Counted from the stretch's first letter, positions 48,658 to 56,604 are shown. The stretch: DNA of 61,277 nucleotides from CAYUMU01 sp964445985 (GCA_964445985.1 CAYUMU010000033.1:1-61277); one strand, 5' to 3'. Made by a program: numbers and translations. Notes: generated by a model from the letters alone, not told the origin.

Positions 48658-48903
48658 AAAGATGACATCAATGCAAATGTCATCACAAATGATGGCTGTC
48701 TCTCGCGCCGCGCCCAGATACCCTATTAGCCTGGACCACCCTTGTGGCGGCGCAGCGCCCCCCCCATTGCGGTGGTTGCCGTGGGCTTTGCCGCGACATG
48801 TTGGCACACGGGTGAAACGCCCGGCCCGCGAGCCAAACGGCGGGGAGGATTGCGATCATCCGCTGCTGCCGTGAAGAACATCACTGCATTCGAGGGAAAG
48901 CCC

Positions 48904-49419
48904 ATGCGAAAGTCATCGCCGAGCATTGCCAAGAACGGCAATGTTAGGAAAGCCGACAGTTACCGCGAAGCCTGGGCGCGCGTCAAAGCCGCGACCGAAA
49001 ATGAATTCTTTATCGAGGCGGCCGCAATCATCGAGTCGATCATTTCCGACCGGCTTCAATCCTACCTGGTGCGGCAACACGATTTTCCGGCGCGAATGAA
49101 AACTGGCTGGCACTACACCCTCCATAAACTCATTGAGAAAACGATCGAATGTGCCTCGGCAATCGGCGACGAAAATGGCAAATGCATATTGCAGCGTATT
49201 GACGAATGGCGGAGGCAGAGGAACGAGGTCATTCATAGCCTCGTCCAATCGGACCCGGGCGAACCGACAATTTCCGTGGAATCGTTTTTGAACAAAGCAA
49301 AGCACTGCTGTGTGGAAGGGAGTGAATTGGCGCGACTCATCAGCGAGTGGTGCAAGCGGCAAAGCCAATGTACGGCAGGCAAATGCCTGTCTGCGGAAAC
49401 TGGCGAACTGGTGCCGTAA
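48904..49419 (+). CDS. HEPN-like protein (R-N-x-x-x-H motif), candidate RNase
   Basis: A 171-residue helical protein. AWARVKAATENEFFIEAAAI, ESIISDRLQSYLVRQ and LHKLIEKTIECASAIG are amphipathic helices, and WRRQRNEVIHSL carries R106-N107-x-x-x-H111, the core motif of HEPN domains. HEPN proteins are often metal-independent RNases in toxin-antitoxin and defence systems, though some are inactive. The last 18 residues are encoded by a repeat fragment (49363-49395), so the original C-terminus may be lost. The next gene starts 65 bases downstream on the same strand. The 246 bases upstream hold no recognised promoter. Confidence 0.6.
   Translation: MRKSSPSIAKNGNVRKADSYREAWARVKAATENEFFIEAAAIIESIISDRLQSYLVRQHDFPARMKTGWHYTLHKLIEKTIECASAIGDENGKCILQRIDEWRRQRNEVIHSLVQSDPGEPTISVESFLNKAKHCCVEGSELARLISEWCKRQSQCTAGKCLSAETGELVP
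49363..49395 (+). repeat. Fragment of the 210-bp island repeat (copy D)
   Basis: AGCCAATGTACGGCAGGCAA continues to CTGCGG and matches the left end of copies B and C (52106, 53298) with a few differences. It lies inside the 3' end of the HEPN-like gene and supplies its last codons. Confidence 0.65.
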
Positions 49420-49484
49420 GGCAATTCGAACCATTGAGGCAAATCACTCGCGGTAGGCAGTGGTGTTTGACAGGGGACCGTGTG

Positions 49485-50357
49485 ATGTCGCACTTCGATT
49501 TATTTGACGGTGAAGGGTTGGAGTTCGAGCATATCCAGCGATTTCAAGCCGCGGCACAACGGAAGCGCCTGACAGAGCAACAAGAAAAAAGCGCGCAGCA
49601 ACTAGAAACACTTGCGCAGCAACAAGAAAAAATTGCGCAGGGTCTGGAGCGTGAACGGAAACGCATTGCGCGACTTCCACAGTGTCCTTATTGCGGAGGG
49701 CGGCTGGAGGGGCGATTCGAACTTTGCATGCATTGTCGGTCGCCTATTTCATGGGTTGAACAGATACCATGCAAGCCTGGTGACGAAGTCGCCGTTAAAC
49801 GACGTCTCGCAGAAGACCGTAAACGGCGTCTAGCGGAAGAGCACTCAAAACGAGTGGCAGCGGAACTGGCACGCCAGAAGGAAGAGAAGGAAGCGAAGGA
49901 ACGCCAAGCGAAAGCGGAGGAACGCCAAGTTCAAGAAGCAAAGGAAGACAGAATCTTTTTAATGCGAGCCGGTGGGACAGTCCTCTTCTTCGTGGGCGTT
50001 CTGTGTGCAGCGCGGGGCATGATTGCATTGGCAACGAGTTTATTGCTGCTCGGCGGATCCTTAGCCATCTATTCCTTTGCATTCACGAATGGTGGGGAAT
50101 TGTCTTGGCTAGGACGTCACGTCATCACGCCTCCTCTGCAATTAATACGAGTCGCCTTGCAGCAATTGATTGCATTGGGAAACATTGCGTGGAAGAATTG
50201 CAAGGCGGCATTTGATAGTGAAGACCCTCAACTGGCCACGCTGCAATTCACATGTCCACACTGTCGGGGAGCTTTTCTTGTAAACACGACGATGGCGGGT
50301 TGTCAAATTGCATGTCCGACATGTCGGGGCGCCGTTGTGCTGCCCGCGAGTGACTAA
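49485..50357 (+). CDS. Coiled-coil membrane protein with two zinc ribbons
   Basis: A 290-residue protein. Residues 15-65 are a charged coiled coil (LTEQQEKSAQQLETLAQQQE). A zinc ribbon CPYC...CMHC follows at about 69-88. A second long charged helix (KRRLAEDRKRRLAEEHSKRV, KEEKEAKERQAKAEERQVQE) leads to two transmembrane helices at about 164-200 (TVLFFVGVLCAARGMIAL, LATSLLLLGGSLAIYSFAF). A second ribbon, CPHC...CPTC, closes the C-terminus. GGGGA lies 8 bases before the ATG at 49485. It could be a membrane effector or sensor partner of the HEPN protein 65 bases upstream, but no family is recognised. Confidence 0.65.
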   Translation: MSHFDLFDGEGLEFEHIQRFQAAAQRKRLTEQQEKSAQQLETLAQQQEKIAQGLERERKRIARLPQCPYCGGRLEGRFELCMHCRSPISWVEQIPCKPGDEVAVKRRLAEDRKRRLAEEHSKRVAAELARQKEEKEAKERQAKAEERQVQEAKEDRIFLMRAGGTVLFFVGVLCAARGMIALATSLLLLGGSLAIYSFAFTNGGELSWLGRHVITPPLQLIRVALQQLIALGNIAWKNCKAAFDSEDPQLATLQFTCPHCRGAFLVNTTMAGCQIACPTCRGAVVLPASD

Positions 50358-50538
50358 GCCAATGTAGGGTAGGCAAATGCCTGCCGCAATGCGGGCCGCA
50401 TGCCTGTGGCGGTCGTTTTTGGTGAGGAACGATGATGATTTGATGATTTACCTTCTATTGGCGTGGGGAGGTATCCGCGCGATAAGCGCGTAGCCGCATG
50501 GACAACGATCGCGGTGAGTGGCCCTTCAAGCCGCATTG
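50357..50538 (+). repeat. Island repeat copy A (right end missing)
   Basis: From AGCCAATGTAGGGTAGGC to CAAGCCGCATTG this follows copies B and C with scattered differences, but lacks the terminal hairpin they carry. It begins on the final bases of the zinc-ribbon gene and is in the same orientation as B and C. Confidence 0.85.
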
Positions 50539-50539
50539 A

Positions 50540-50717
50540 GGCTATCACAGGGATTCTGCCGAGGGAATATCCACCACGCGGAACATTTTCGACATCCAAT
50601 TCAAGATTGCTAGCGGGCAAGTTTTGAGCACTCCAGGTGGCGCCTGACCTACGGCTACTTGTTGGAAAACCGCTGCCTGTCGCTATGGTGGCAACACGCC
50701 CGCTTGTCCGGCTACGG
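50540..50717. other. Unassigned stretch with a possible plus-strand coding fragment
   Basis: From about 50644 the plus strand reads LTYGYLLENRCLSLWWQHAR followed by LSGYGQDAAKRHRDCIRLVL without an ATG and without a recognised family, then runs antisense into the second HEPN gene. It could be the remains of a gene cut by that module. The first 100 bases show nothing. Confidence 0.3.
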
Positions 50718-51548
50718 TCAAGACGCAGCCAAACGCCATCGTGATTGCATTCGCCTCGTCCTGGCCGACAAAGAGGCCCGGAGTTCAGCCAATATATTCG
50801 TGAGCAGTTCCGCAAGACGTTCACCGACGCGTCTGTTGCAGGCATCAGCGGATTCGTCAAGAAAACGCTTAATATATCGCAGGTCGTCCCTGGTGGGAGA
50901 TAAGACTCTTGGAGCGTCAACCGGCTCCCGAGCCCATAACCGCAACTTCACCGCGTCTGATTGCGTGACAACACCTACATTATGGACGATCGTGTGTCTT
51001 ATCTGCCAAATCAGTCCCAGCACTGGATATCGCCAACGCTCAACTGTCGGCGGCTGTTGAGCATTCGGAAACAAGTGGAAGTTTCCACCCTGTTGGAAAG
51101 GGTTTGCGAGAAGCTTTCGAAATCTTGAGTTGATCGCTTCGCAGTTCAACCATGTTCCAGACTCACAGAGGGATTTTCCGAGAGTTGCCGTCCCAAAATG
51201 CGACGCCAAACTGCTTCCCTGGATGTCAAAGACATTGAGCCGGTCGTCGAGAATGTAGTTCACCAATCGATCCACACACGTCGCGGCGGTTTCTTTCAAA
51301 AATCGCTCGAAGTTCTCGATTAGATTCATCAACACCATGCTGTTAATGCGTGCCAAATGCCGCTCTGCCACTGCGCGGTACAGGCCGGGTTGCGTGAAGG
51401 CCTTTTCGACATAAAGGATCGAGTTCCAAAGATCAGTGCTCGTTCTCCGATAATGCGCAAGCGGCGTCCCTGCCTCCGCAGGGAGAGGTTGCAGGTGTTG
51501 AAGTACATCTTTTACTTTGCGGGCTAGATCAATTGGGGGCCGTGGCAT
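50718..51548 (-). CDS. Second HEPN-like protein (R-x4-H-N), candidate RNase toxin
   Basis: A 276-residue protein. A helical N-terminal region with LINENF-type and FLKETAATCVDRLVNYIL helices leads to LIWQIRHTIVHNVGVVT, where R184-x4-H189-N190 matches the catalytic pattern of RiboL-PSP/MAE_28990-type HEPN proteins. It starts one base after the stop of the 142-residue gene upstream (TAACATG), so the two are translationally coupled. The end (RTRRMQSRWRLAAS) is unusually basic and overlaps the unassigned stretch, so the C-terminus may be altered. An RNase or abortive-defence role is an inference. Confidence 0.62.
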   Translation of the reverse strand: MPRPPIDLARKVKDVLQHLQPLPAEAGTPLAHYRRTSTDLWNSILYVEKAFTQPGLYRAVAERHLARINSMVLMNLIENFERFLKETAATCVDRLVNYILDDRLNVFDIQGSSLASHFGTATLGKSLCESGTWLNCEAINSRFRKLLANPFQQGGNFHLFPNAQQPPTVERWRYPVLGLIWQIRHTIVHNVGVVTQSDAVKLRLWAREPVDAPRVLSPTRDDLRYIKRFLDESADACNRRVGERLAELLTNILAELRASLSARTRRMQSRWRLAAS

Positions 51549-51549
51549 G

Positions 51550-51978
51550 TTATTTCTTTGACCGAAGTGACAATTCGTCCTGCTCGTTACTTTTGCTTGT
51601 CTCTTTGTCTTCTGAAAGCAGCCATTCTTCACCTGTGTCCTTCCAGCAACAATAAAGAATCCGATCATCTGCCCACACTGGCTTCTCGCCTTCGTATTTC
51701 ACGTTGTTTCCTAAGATATCCACAAGAGAATCAAGTTCCGCCGCACCGACTTCTCGGCCATCGGCGATATCGCGATTCTGCGGATCTTGGATGAGCAGTA
51801 GACGATTCAGCCGTCGCAGTTCTTCGGCCAGTTCATCGCCAGGGCAGGGAAAGGCCACGCGATCTGTCAGCACCGTTTCACCATCAACATTCCACCAGAC
51901 GGCTGTCCCTTGTTCTTCAATCCATGCAGCCAATTCAGCCGAATGCAATTCGAAGTGCGGTCCCGATTGAATGCTCAT
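51550..51978 (-). CDS. Small acidic protein coupled to the second HEPN gene
   Basis: A 142-residue protein of unknown family. It is acidic and Trp-rich, with IEEQGTAVWWNVDGETVLTD and LAEELRRLNRLLLIQDPQNR, and ends in a Lys/Ser/Glu tail. Its stop is one base from the HEPN start, the arrangement of an antitoxin-first toxin-antitoxin operon. The ATG at 51978 is chosen because an 18-residue upstream extension to 52032 is basic and lacks a ribosome-binding site. It may neutralise or guide the HEPN protein; there is no direct evidence. Confidence 0.6.
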   Translation of the reverse strand: MSIQSGPHFELHSAELAAWIEEQGTAVWWNVDGETVLTDRVAFPCPGDELAEELRRLNRLLLIQDPQNRDIADGREVGAAELDSLVDILGNNVKYEGEKPVWADDRILYCCWKDTGEEWLLSEDKETSKSNEQDELSLRSKK

Positions 51979-52105
51979 TGTTCGCTCGTTGTGCTGCGGA
52001 ATCGTGAATCGGCGCCCCGTGCCATTGTACATCGAATCGCCCAGCTATTCCCCTCCTCCGGCCCACCGAATTCGGTTGAACATTCTTGTCCGTGCGATGC
52101 ACTTA

Positions 52106-52315
52106 AGCCAATGCAGGGCAGGCAAATGCCTGCCGCATTGCGGGCCGCATGCCTGTGGCGGTCGTTCTTGGTGAGGAGCGATGATGATTTGATGATTTGC
52201 CTGCTATCGGCGAGGGGAGGTATCCGCGCGATAAGCGCGTAGCCGCATGGGCAACGAAGGCGGTGAGTGGCCCTTCAAGCCGCATTGTGGCAGGCAGAAT
52301 GCCTGCCCTACGGAA
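52106..52315 (+). repeat. Island repeat copy B, 210 bp
   Basis: A full-length copy that differs from copy C (53298-53507) at one base only, in GCCAATG(C/T)AGGG. Each end is a hairpin: GGCAGGCA-AA-TGCCTGCC at the left and GGCAGGCA-GAA-TGCCTGCC at the right, and the outer bases GCAGGGCAGGC and GCCTGCCCTAC are nearly inverted. The interior has a GCGCGATAAGCGCG palindrome-like core. This is the layout of a paired REP or small MITE. Confidence 0.92.
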
Positions 52316-52326
52316 AGTGGACACGC

Positions 52327-52345
52327 TGGTAGCAAAATGCTACCA
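52327..52345. promoter_or_regulatory. Candidate operator of the ParD/zeta module
   Basis: TGGTAGCA-AAA-TGCTACCA is a perfect 8-bp inverted repeat, 22 bases before the antitoxin ATG. Type II toxin-antitoxin operons are usually repressed by the antitoxin binding such a site. The ribosome-binding site GGAGG follows it. Confidence 0.6.
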
Positions 52346-52366
52346 TGGGTTGGGGAGGAAAACATT

Positions 52367-52744
52367 ATGGGCCAGCCCGTCAAACTTTCGGACGAACTCG
52401 TGGACGACGCACGAGCGGTCGTGCCATTCTCTCAGCGTAGCATCGCGGGGCAGATCGAGTTTTGGGCAGGTCTCGGCAAGTCGATCGAACCCCTGCTGCG
52501 CGGCGATCGGGTTCTATCGTTGCAGATGGCTGGAGGAGAAACGCCGCTCTCCAAGATCCTTGCGGAGGTGGATACCGCCGCCGGTCGCAAGCGCGTCGAA
52601 TCCTATCTGAGCAGGCGACCCTATCCGCACTTCAAGCCTGTCGCTGAACAGCCGGATCTGTTTCGACGAATCGAGGCCGACGGGCGTGAGACCGTGGGCC
52701 GATTTGTCGGTCATACATTTGAGCCCGTCGAGGTGGACCGTTGA
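52367..52744 (+). CDS. ParD-like antitoxin (PF11903 type)
   Basis: A 125-residue protein. MGQPVKLSDELVDDARAVVP and FSQRSIAGQIEFWAGLGKSI are the characteristic N-terminus of the ParD-like antitoxin family, which forms a ribbon-helix-helix DNA-binding unit. The C-terminal part (SYLSRRPYPHFKPV and beyond) would contact the toxin. The stop TGA overlaps the toxin start TTG in TTGA (52741-52744). GGAGG precedes the ATG and an inverted repeat lies upstream, so autorepression is expected. Confidence 0.82.
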   Translation: MGQPVKLSDELVDDARAVVPFSQRSIAGQIEFWAGLGKSIEPLLRGDRVLSLQMAGGETPLSKILAEVDTAAGRKRVESYLSRRPYPHFKPVAEQPDLFRRIEADGRETVGRFVGHTFEPVEVDR

Positions 52745-53286
52745 GTCTGGCGTTCGATTTTCTTGACGCCCGGCCGATCGTGATTGCTTTGGCCGGTTCC
52801 AACGGGGCTGGCAAATCGACATTTTACGAGAGCTTTCTGGCCGGCGCCGGACTGCGTTTTCTCAATGCGGATGTTCTGGCCGACGCTTTGGAATTGTCGG
52901 CGTACGAGGCGGCCGAGATGGCGGCCGCGATACGTTCGACGCTGGTGGCACAGCGCGAGAGTTTCATTTTTGAAACGGTGCTTTCGGACCCGGTTGGGGA
53001 GAAGGTCGAGATGCTCGCCTCCTATGCCGCCAGCGGTTACACGGTGGTTCTCGTTTTCATTCAAATCGGAAGCGTCGAGGAATCCATTCGACGCGTGGCG
53101 ATGCGAGTGAGCCAAGGAGGGCACGACGTTCCCGATGAAAAGTTACGTGCCCGCTTTGAACGAACGCAAGCGAACCTACAGCGCGCGATTGGCTGCCTGC
53201 CTCACGTGATTATTTACAATAACAACGATTTGAGCAGGCCCTATCAGTTGGCGGAGGCATATGAGAATGGGCAGAGGGTCACTTGA
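52741..53286 (+). CDS. Zeta-like toxin (P-loop kinase)
   Basis: A 181-residue P-loop protein. PIVIALAGSNGAGKST is the Walker A region (19-27), RFLNADVLAD carries the conserved Asp, and ESFIFETVLSDP matches the zeta-toxin FETTLS region; RVSQGGHDVPDEKLRARFER is the family basic segment. Zeta toxins phosphorylate UDP-N-acetylglucosamine and block wall precursor supply, though single-domain relatives may have other substrates. It starts with TTG overlapping the antitoxin stop, with GAGGTGG 6 bases upstream. The pair is a complete toxin-antitoxin module between repeat copies B and C. Confidence 0.82.
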   Translation: MSLAFDFLDARPIVIALAGSNGAGKSTFYESFLAGAGLRFLNADVLADALELSAYEAAEMAAAIRSTLVAQRESFIFETVLSDPVGEKVEMLASYAASGYTVVLVFIQIGSVEESIRRVAMRVSQGGHDVPDEKLRARFERTQANLQRAIGCLPHVIIYNNNDLSRPYQLAEAYENGQRVT

Positions 53287-53297
53287 CCAGTTGTTGG

Positions 53298-53507
53298 AGC
53301 CAATGTAGGGCAGGCAAATGCCTGCCGCATTGCGGGCCGCATGCCTGTGGCGGTCGTTCTTGGTGAGGAGCGATGATGATTTGATGATTTGCCTGCTATC
53401 GGCGAGGGGAGGTATCCGCGCGATAAGCGCGTAGCCGCATGGGCAACGAAGGCGGTGAGTGGCCCTTCAAGCCGCATTGTGGCAGGCAGAATGCCTGCCC
53501 TACGGAA
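53298..53507 (+). repeat. Island repeat copy C, 210 bp
   Basis: It is identical to copy B but for one base, and in the same orientation. Its right end (CCTGCCCTACGGAAA) directly abuts the transposase remnant, whose reading frame continues uninterrupted out of the repeat. Confidence 0.92.
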
Positions 53508-53961
53508 ACTCGCCGCTCGCCAGGACTGGGCCACGTTGAGCGCCGGCTGTTATCTGCTCCGCAGCAATGTTCGCGATTGGAGCGACGAACAGTTGTGGAA
53601 AGCTTACATCCAATTGACCGAAGCCGAAGCGGCTTTTCGAATTCACAAGAGCGACCTCGGCATCCGCCCGATCTGGCATCAAAAGGAAGATCGGGTGCGA
53701 GCGCATATCCTGGTCTGCTTCTTGGGCTACGTGTTGTGGAAAACGCTGGCCCAACTTTGTGCGGCGGCGGGACTCGGCGACGAACCCCGCCGCGTGCTGT
53801 CTGAACTGGCCGACCTCCGCGTGATGGATGTGGTTCTGCCCACCCGCGCGGGCGTGGACATCCGCCGGCGCTGCGTCTCGAAACCCAACGACCACCAACA
53901 AATCCTGCTAGACCGCCTCGGCCTACGCCTGCCTGCCCAAATAAAGCAAACGGAAATGTAG
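53508..53961 (+). pseudogene. IS4/IS1634-like transposase, 5'-truncated
   Basis: About 150 codons of a transposase C-terminus: GCYLLRSNVRDWSDEQLWKA, YIQLTEAEAAFRIHKSDLGI, RPIWHQKEDRVRAHILVCFL. This resembles the C-terminal catalytic part of IS4-superfamily DDE enzymes (E of TEAEAAFR and the K/H positions). The N-terminal and first Asp regions are missing; the frame reads back into repeat copy C instead of a normal start. It ends at TAG 53959-53961, 14 bases before the terminal segment at 53975. It is non-functional as it stands. Confidence 0.8.
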
Positions 53962-53974
53962 TGAGAAAATCGAA

Positions 53975-54030
53975 AGCCCAACCCTTGCAGCGCAAGAACT
54001 TACAACAACCACTGGGGAAGTTGGGCTAAG
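53975..54030. repeat. Insertion-sequence terminal segment (copy 2)
   Basis: The same 56 bases as 1-56 with one mismatch, starting AGCCCAAC and carrying GTTGGGCT at 54020-54027. It follows the transposase remnant directly, which identifies it as that element's 3' terminal segment. Confidence 0.8.
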
Positions 54031-54176
54031 CGGGAGCTAAGTAACGTAGCCATGATGCGGTTTGCGGTTGTGCCATGTTCGCTCTCGGTCGAGAGTTAGA
54101 ACCTTTGCCTGGCCTTGTCTCACGGCGATATCGCCCCATCCCCTGCAACCTGACCGGCATTGGCGATTCAGCCCAC

Positions 54177-54203
54177 GTTGGGGCAGGCAGAAACCTGCCC
54201 TAC
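54177..54203. repeat. Single REP-like hairpin of the island repeat family
   Basis: GGGCAGG-CAGAAA-CCTGCCC, followed by TAC, resembles one end of the 210-bp repeat. It stands alone just downstream of the STN-protein gene and may serve as its terminator. Nothing else was found in 54031-54218. Confidence 0.55.
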
Positions 54204-54218
54204 ATTTACTGCCACCCG

Positions 54219-56186
54219 CTAGTCAAACGGCGAAGGCGTTCTGCTTTCGTCCCAGTTCATAGTCTTGCGGAAGAACTCCACCACGGCGTCATGCCCAGCG
54301 CGCGTTTGTCGCACCAAGATCATTCCGGGCAAAACGGCAATGCGTCCTGGTTCGTCGTCATCCCATTGGTCTTGCAAGACCATTTCGCGCAGCAGCTTTG
54401 CGTAGGTTTCATTTTCGGGGAGTTCGGGAGTTTGCATTGGTTGATCGCCATCAAAGGGGTTGGCCGGAGGCGACGCGGGCGGGAGAGGCAAACGGTAGCA
54501 ACGCACGGTTAGTCCCGATCGCTCGTTGAGCGAGAACAACGGCGTATGCCACGGCCAGGGATTGAGCCGTTCGTAAAATGTTTCCTGGCTCTCAGGCACG
54601 TGGCCGGTAGCTTGCCCGAGCAGGTCGTCGACAAGATCGACAAGCTCCGCCGAATGCTGCATGGCGAGCCTGCCCTGCACGGGCGAAAGCACCACTTTCC
54701 GCGATGGTTCGCCCGCGGGGATCGGCCAGTGCTGCGGCTCAAACATCTGACGTACAACCTCGGCCAGCACTTTGGAATCGAGGCCCTCTTCCAGTCGAAA
54801 TACCTTCGACTTCCAGCGCCGGTCGGCCGCAACCGATTTCGCCGGCGGCAGTAACGGAGTCGCGCGCAGCTCTTGAAGAAAACGCTCGATCCGATCATGC
54901 ACGTCGGCAGTTTGCGAAATGACCAGCAAGTCGTGGCCCGGCACGGCATGGATCTCGCCTTGGCCTTCCTTGAGGTACCAGGAGCCGGGCTCAATGGTTT
55001 GATACAGCAGCTTTTTGAGCGGGGCGCTGTCGAGCGCACCATCGGCTTGCTGCACCAGATCGGCCACGGCATAGATGCGATTATCGGTGTAGTAACCTGC
55101 CGTGTATTTGTCGGAAATCACGAGGACTTCGCCCTGGATGGTCCAGCCCAAATCAAGTTCTCGCAGCATGCCCTTGAGTGCGGCGTGCAGCGAGATTCCC
55201 GTCTGGCTAAATTCAATTGGCTGATGTTCGCCGACGGCCGTCCGCTTGTCCACGCGGCGGTCCAACACCACTTTGTCGCCAACCTGGCGCTGAACGAACT
55301 TTTGAACCGCTGGCAACCACAGCATTTTGTCGTCTGACTCGAAGCGACGTTCAAGTTGCGACTTCCACTCCACGGCCGCCGCCGCCTCATAGGTGTTAAC
55401 CACCGCGCCAACGTACTTTCCCGCAGCATTACGAGATTCGCGGCGAGCCTGGCGCACGGCATCCAAGAACTGCTGTACGCGAACATGCCCCTCGTCGGTC
55501 TGCGAGATGGAAAGCGCGCCCCGAAACTCTCTGGCCGCCGACCCGTCGCCGGGAAAACTCCACCACCCGTACCAGGCCGCCGAATGCAGGATATCGATCC
55601 ACTGCTCGGCGTCGGCAATCGAGTCAGCGCCCAGCAAATCTGCAATGGGGTAGAGTCGGGTGCTGAGATGCTTGCGTCCCACGTCTCGACTGGTAATCAC
55701 CAGGGCTTCGTCCCGCACAATGTACGTCCAGTCGTACGGTTGCAGGAGCCAGTTTAAAGCAGTGCGAAGTTTGACATTGTTGAACGTGCCGTTGATCGGC
55801 GATTCCGGGGGGCTTGCGCTGGCCTTGAGGGCCTCATGGTCAACATAGACAGGAATATGATGGTAATCGCTCAGAAAAAGCGCCACGTTGGTAATCGGCG
55901 TGTCGACGAACTCCGCCTGCGCTGGCGAATCTAAGACCGTGTGAATTCGCGCTGCGGCCAAAGATCGCGAGGATGGCGCTGGCGGGGCAAGCGCCATGGG
56001 TTCGGCGTCGCGATGCGGATCGTCGGCTTGCTGGGCGCACACGGGCGCTGTGACGGTCAGAACGAGCCAGAATGGGAGTGCGGGCAACAGGCCGCGCAAC
56101 ATTGCCCCACGAGCAAGGCGAATCCGTTTGCCGCGCATGAGACTGGCAAACACGAAGTCCATGCCAAAGCAATGATGCCTAGCCAT
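54219..56186 (-). CDS. Secreted protein with tandem STN/secretin-N-like domains
   Basis: A 655-residue protein with a long N-region and a hydrophobic export segment (about 30-50, ending VCAQQADDP). At least two STN-like units are visible: about 85-165 (FVDTPITNVALFLSDYHHIP, TFNNVKLRTALNWLLQPYDW, DEALVITSRD) and about 290-370 (IEFSQTGISLHAALKGMLRE, WTIQGEVLVISDKYTA). A further IVLVISQTADVHDRIERFL-type unit occurs near 410-440. This is the N0/N1 fold of secretins and TonB receptors. The outer-membrane secretin barrel itself is absent. AGGAG precedes the ATG at 56186. Role unknown. Confidence 0.72.
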   Translation of the reverse strand: MARHHCFGMDFVFASLMRGKRIRLARGAMLRGLLPALPFWLVLTVTAPVCAQQADDPHRDAEPMALAPPAPSSRSLAAARIHTVLDSPAQAEFVDTPITNVALFLSDYHHIPVYVDHEALKASASPPESPINGTFNNVKLRTALNWLLQPYDWTYIVRDEALVITSRDVGRKHLSTRLYPIADLLGADSIADAEQWIDILHSAAWYGWWSFPGDGSAAREFRGALSISQTDEGHVRVQQFLDAVRQARRESRNAAGKYVGAVVNTYEAAAAVEWKSQLERRFESDDKMLWLPAVQKFVQRQVGDKVVLDRRVDKRTAVGEHQPIEFSQTGISLHAALKGMLRELDLGWTIQGEVLVISDKYTAGYYTDNRIYAVADLVQQADGALDSAPLKKLLYQTIEPGSWYLKEGQGEIHAVPGHDLLVISQTADVHDRIERFLQELRATPLLPPAKSVAADRRWKSKVFRLEEGLDSKVLAEVVRQMFEPQHWPIPAGEPSRKVVLSPVQGRLAMQHSAELVDLVDDLLGQATGHVPESQETFYERLNPWPWHTPLFSLNERSGLTVRCYRLPLPPASPPANPFDGDQPMQTPELPENETYAKLLREMVLQDQWDDDEPGRIAVLPGMILVRQTRAGHDAVVEFFRKTMNWDESRTPSPFD

Positions 56187-56604
56187 CGGCGCGGCTCCTG
56201 CTCAAGGAGAAAAATGGCGGACGAGCCCGCCGTCGGAAAGGGAATGTAACCAGCGTAGTGCGGTGTTTGCGAAGAAGCAAATTCTGCCGAGTACCGGTAG
56301 ACATTCGCTAAAAATGCACCGGGGGGAAGAGTCTGCGATCGACCCTGCGACAGATCGATCGCCGACGGCAGCCGAGGACGATGGCCTGTGCTTTTACGAG
56401 CTTTGGAAGTGCAAGCTGCTTACTACTTTTCTGCACTTCAATTGCTGTTCAATGTGTATTCGCTACTACGGTGCTCCTTGGCGTAGATTCATGGCGTTTC
56501 ACGACGCACTCCCATCCCAACTCCCTTTGTAGTGTACATAGGTTCATTTGCTTGTCAATGGTTCGAGGGTCTTTTTTGTTGTCACGAAGCCAACCCGTCG
56601 CCCT

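Noticed and set aside
49363..53507. CRISPR array interpretation of the regularly placed repeats
   Set aside because: The units are 210 bp and the intervals are gene-sized, not spacers; no cas genes are present.
56263..56532. 89-codon plus-strand frame in the gap beside the STN gene
   Set aside because: No ribosome-binding site, no recognisable composition, Cys/Phe-rich chance-like sequence.
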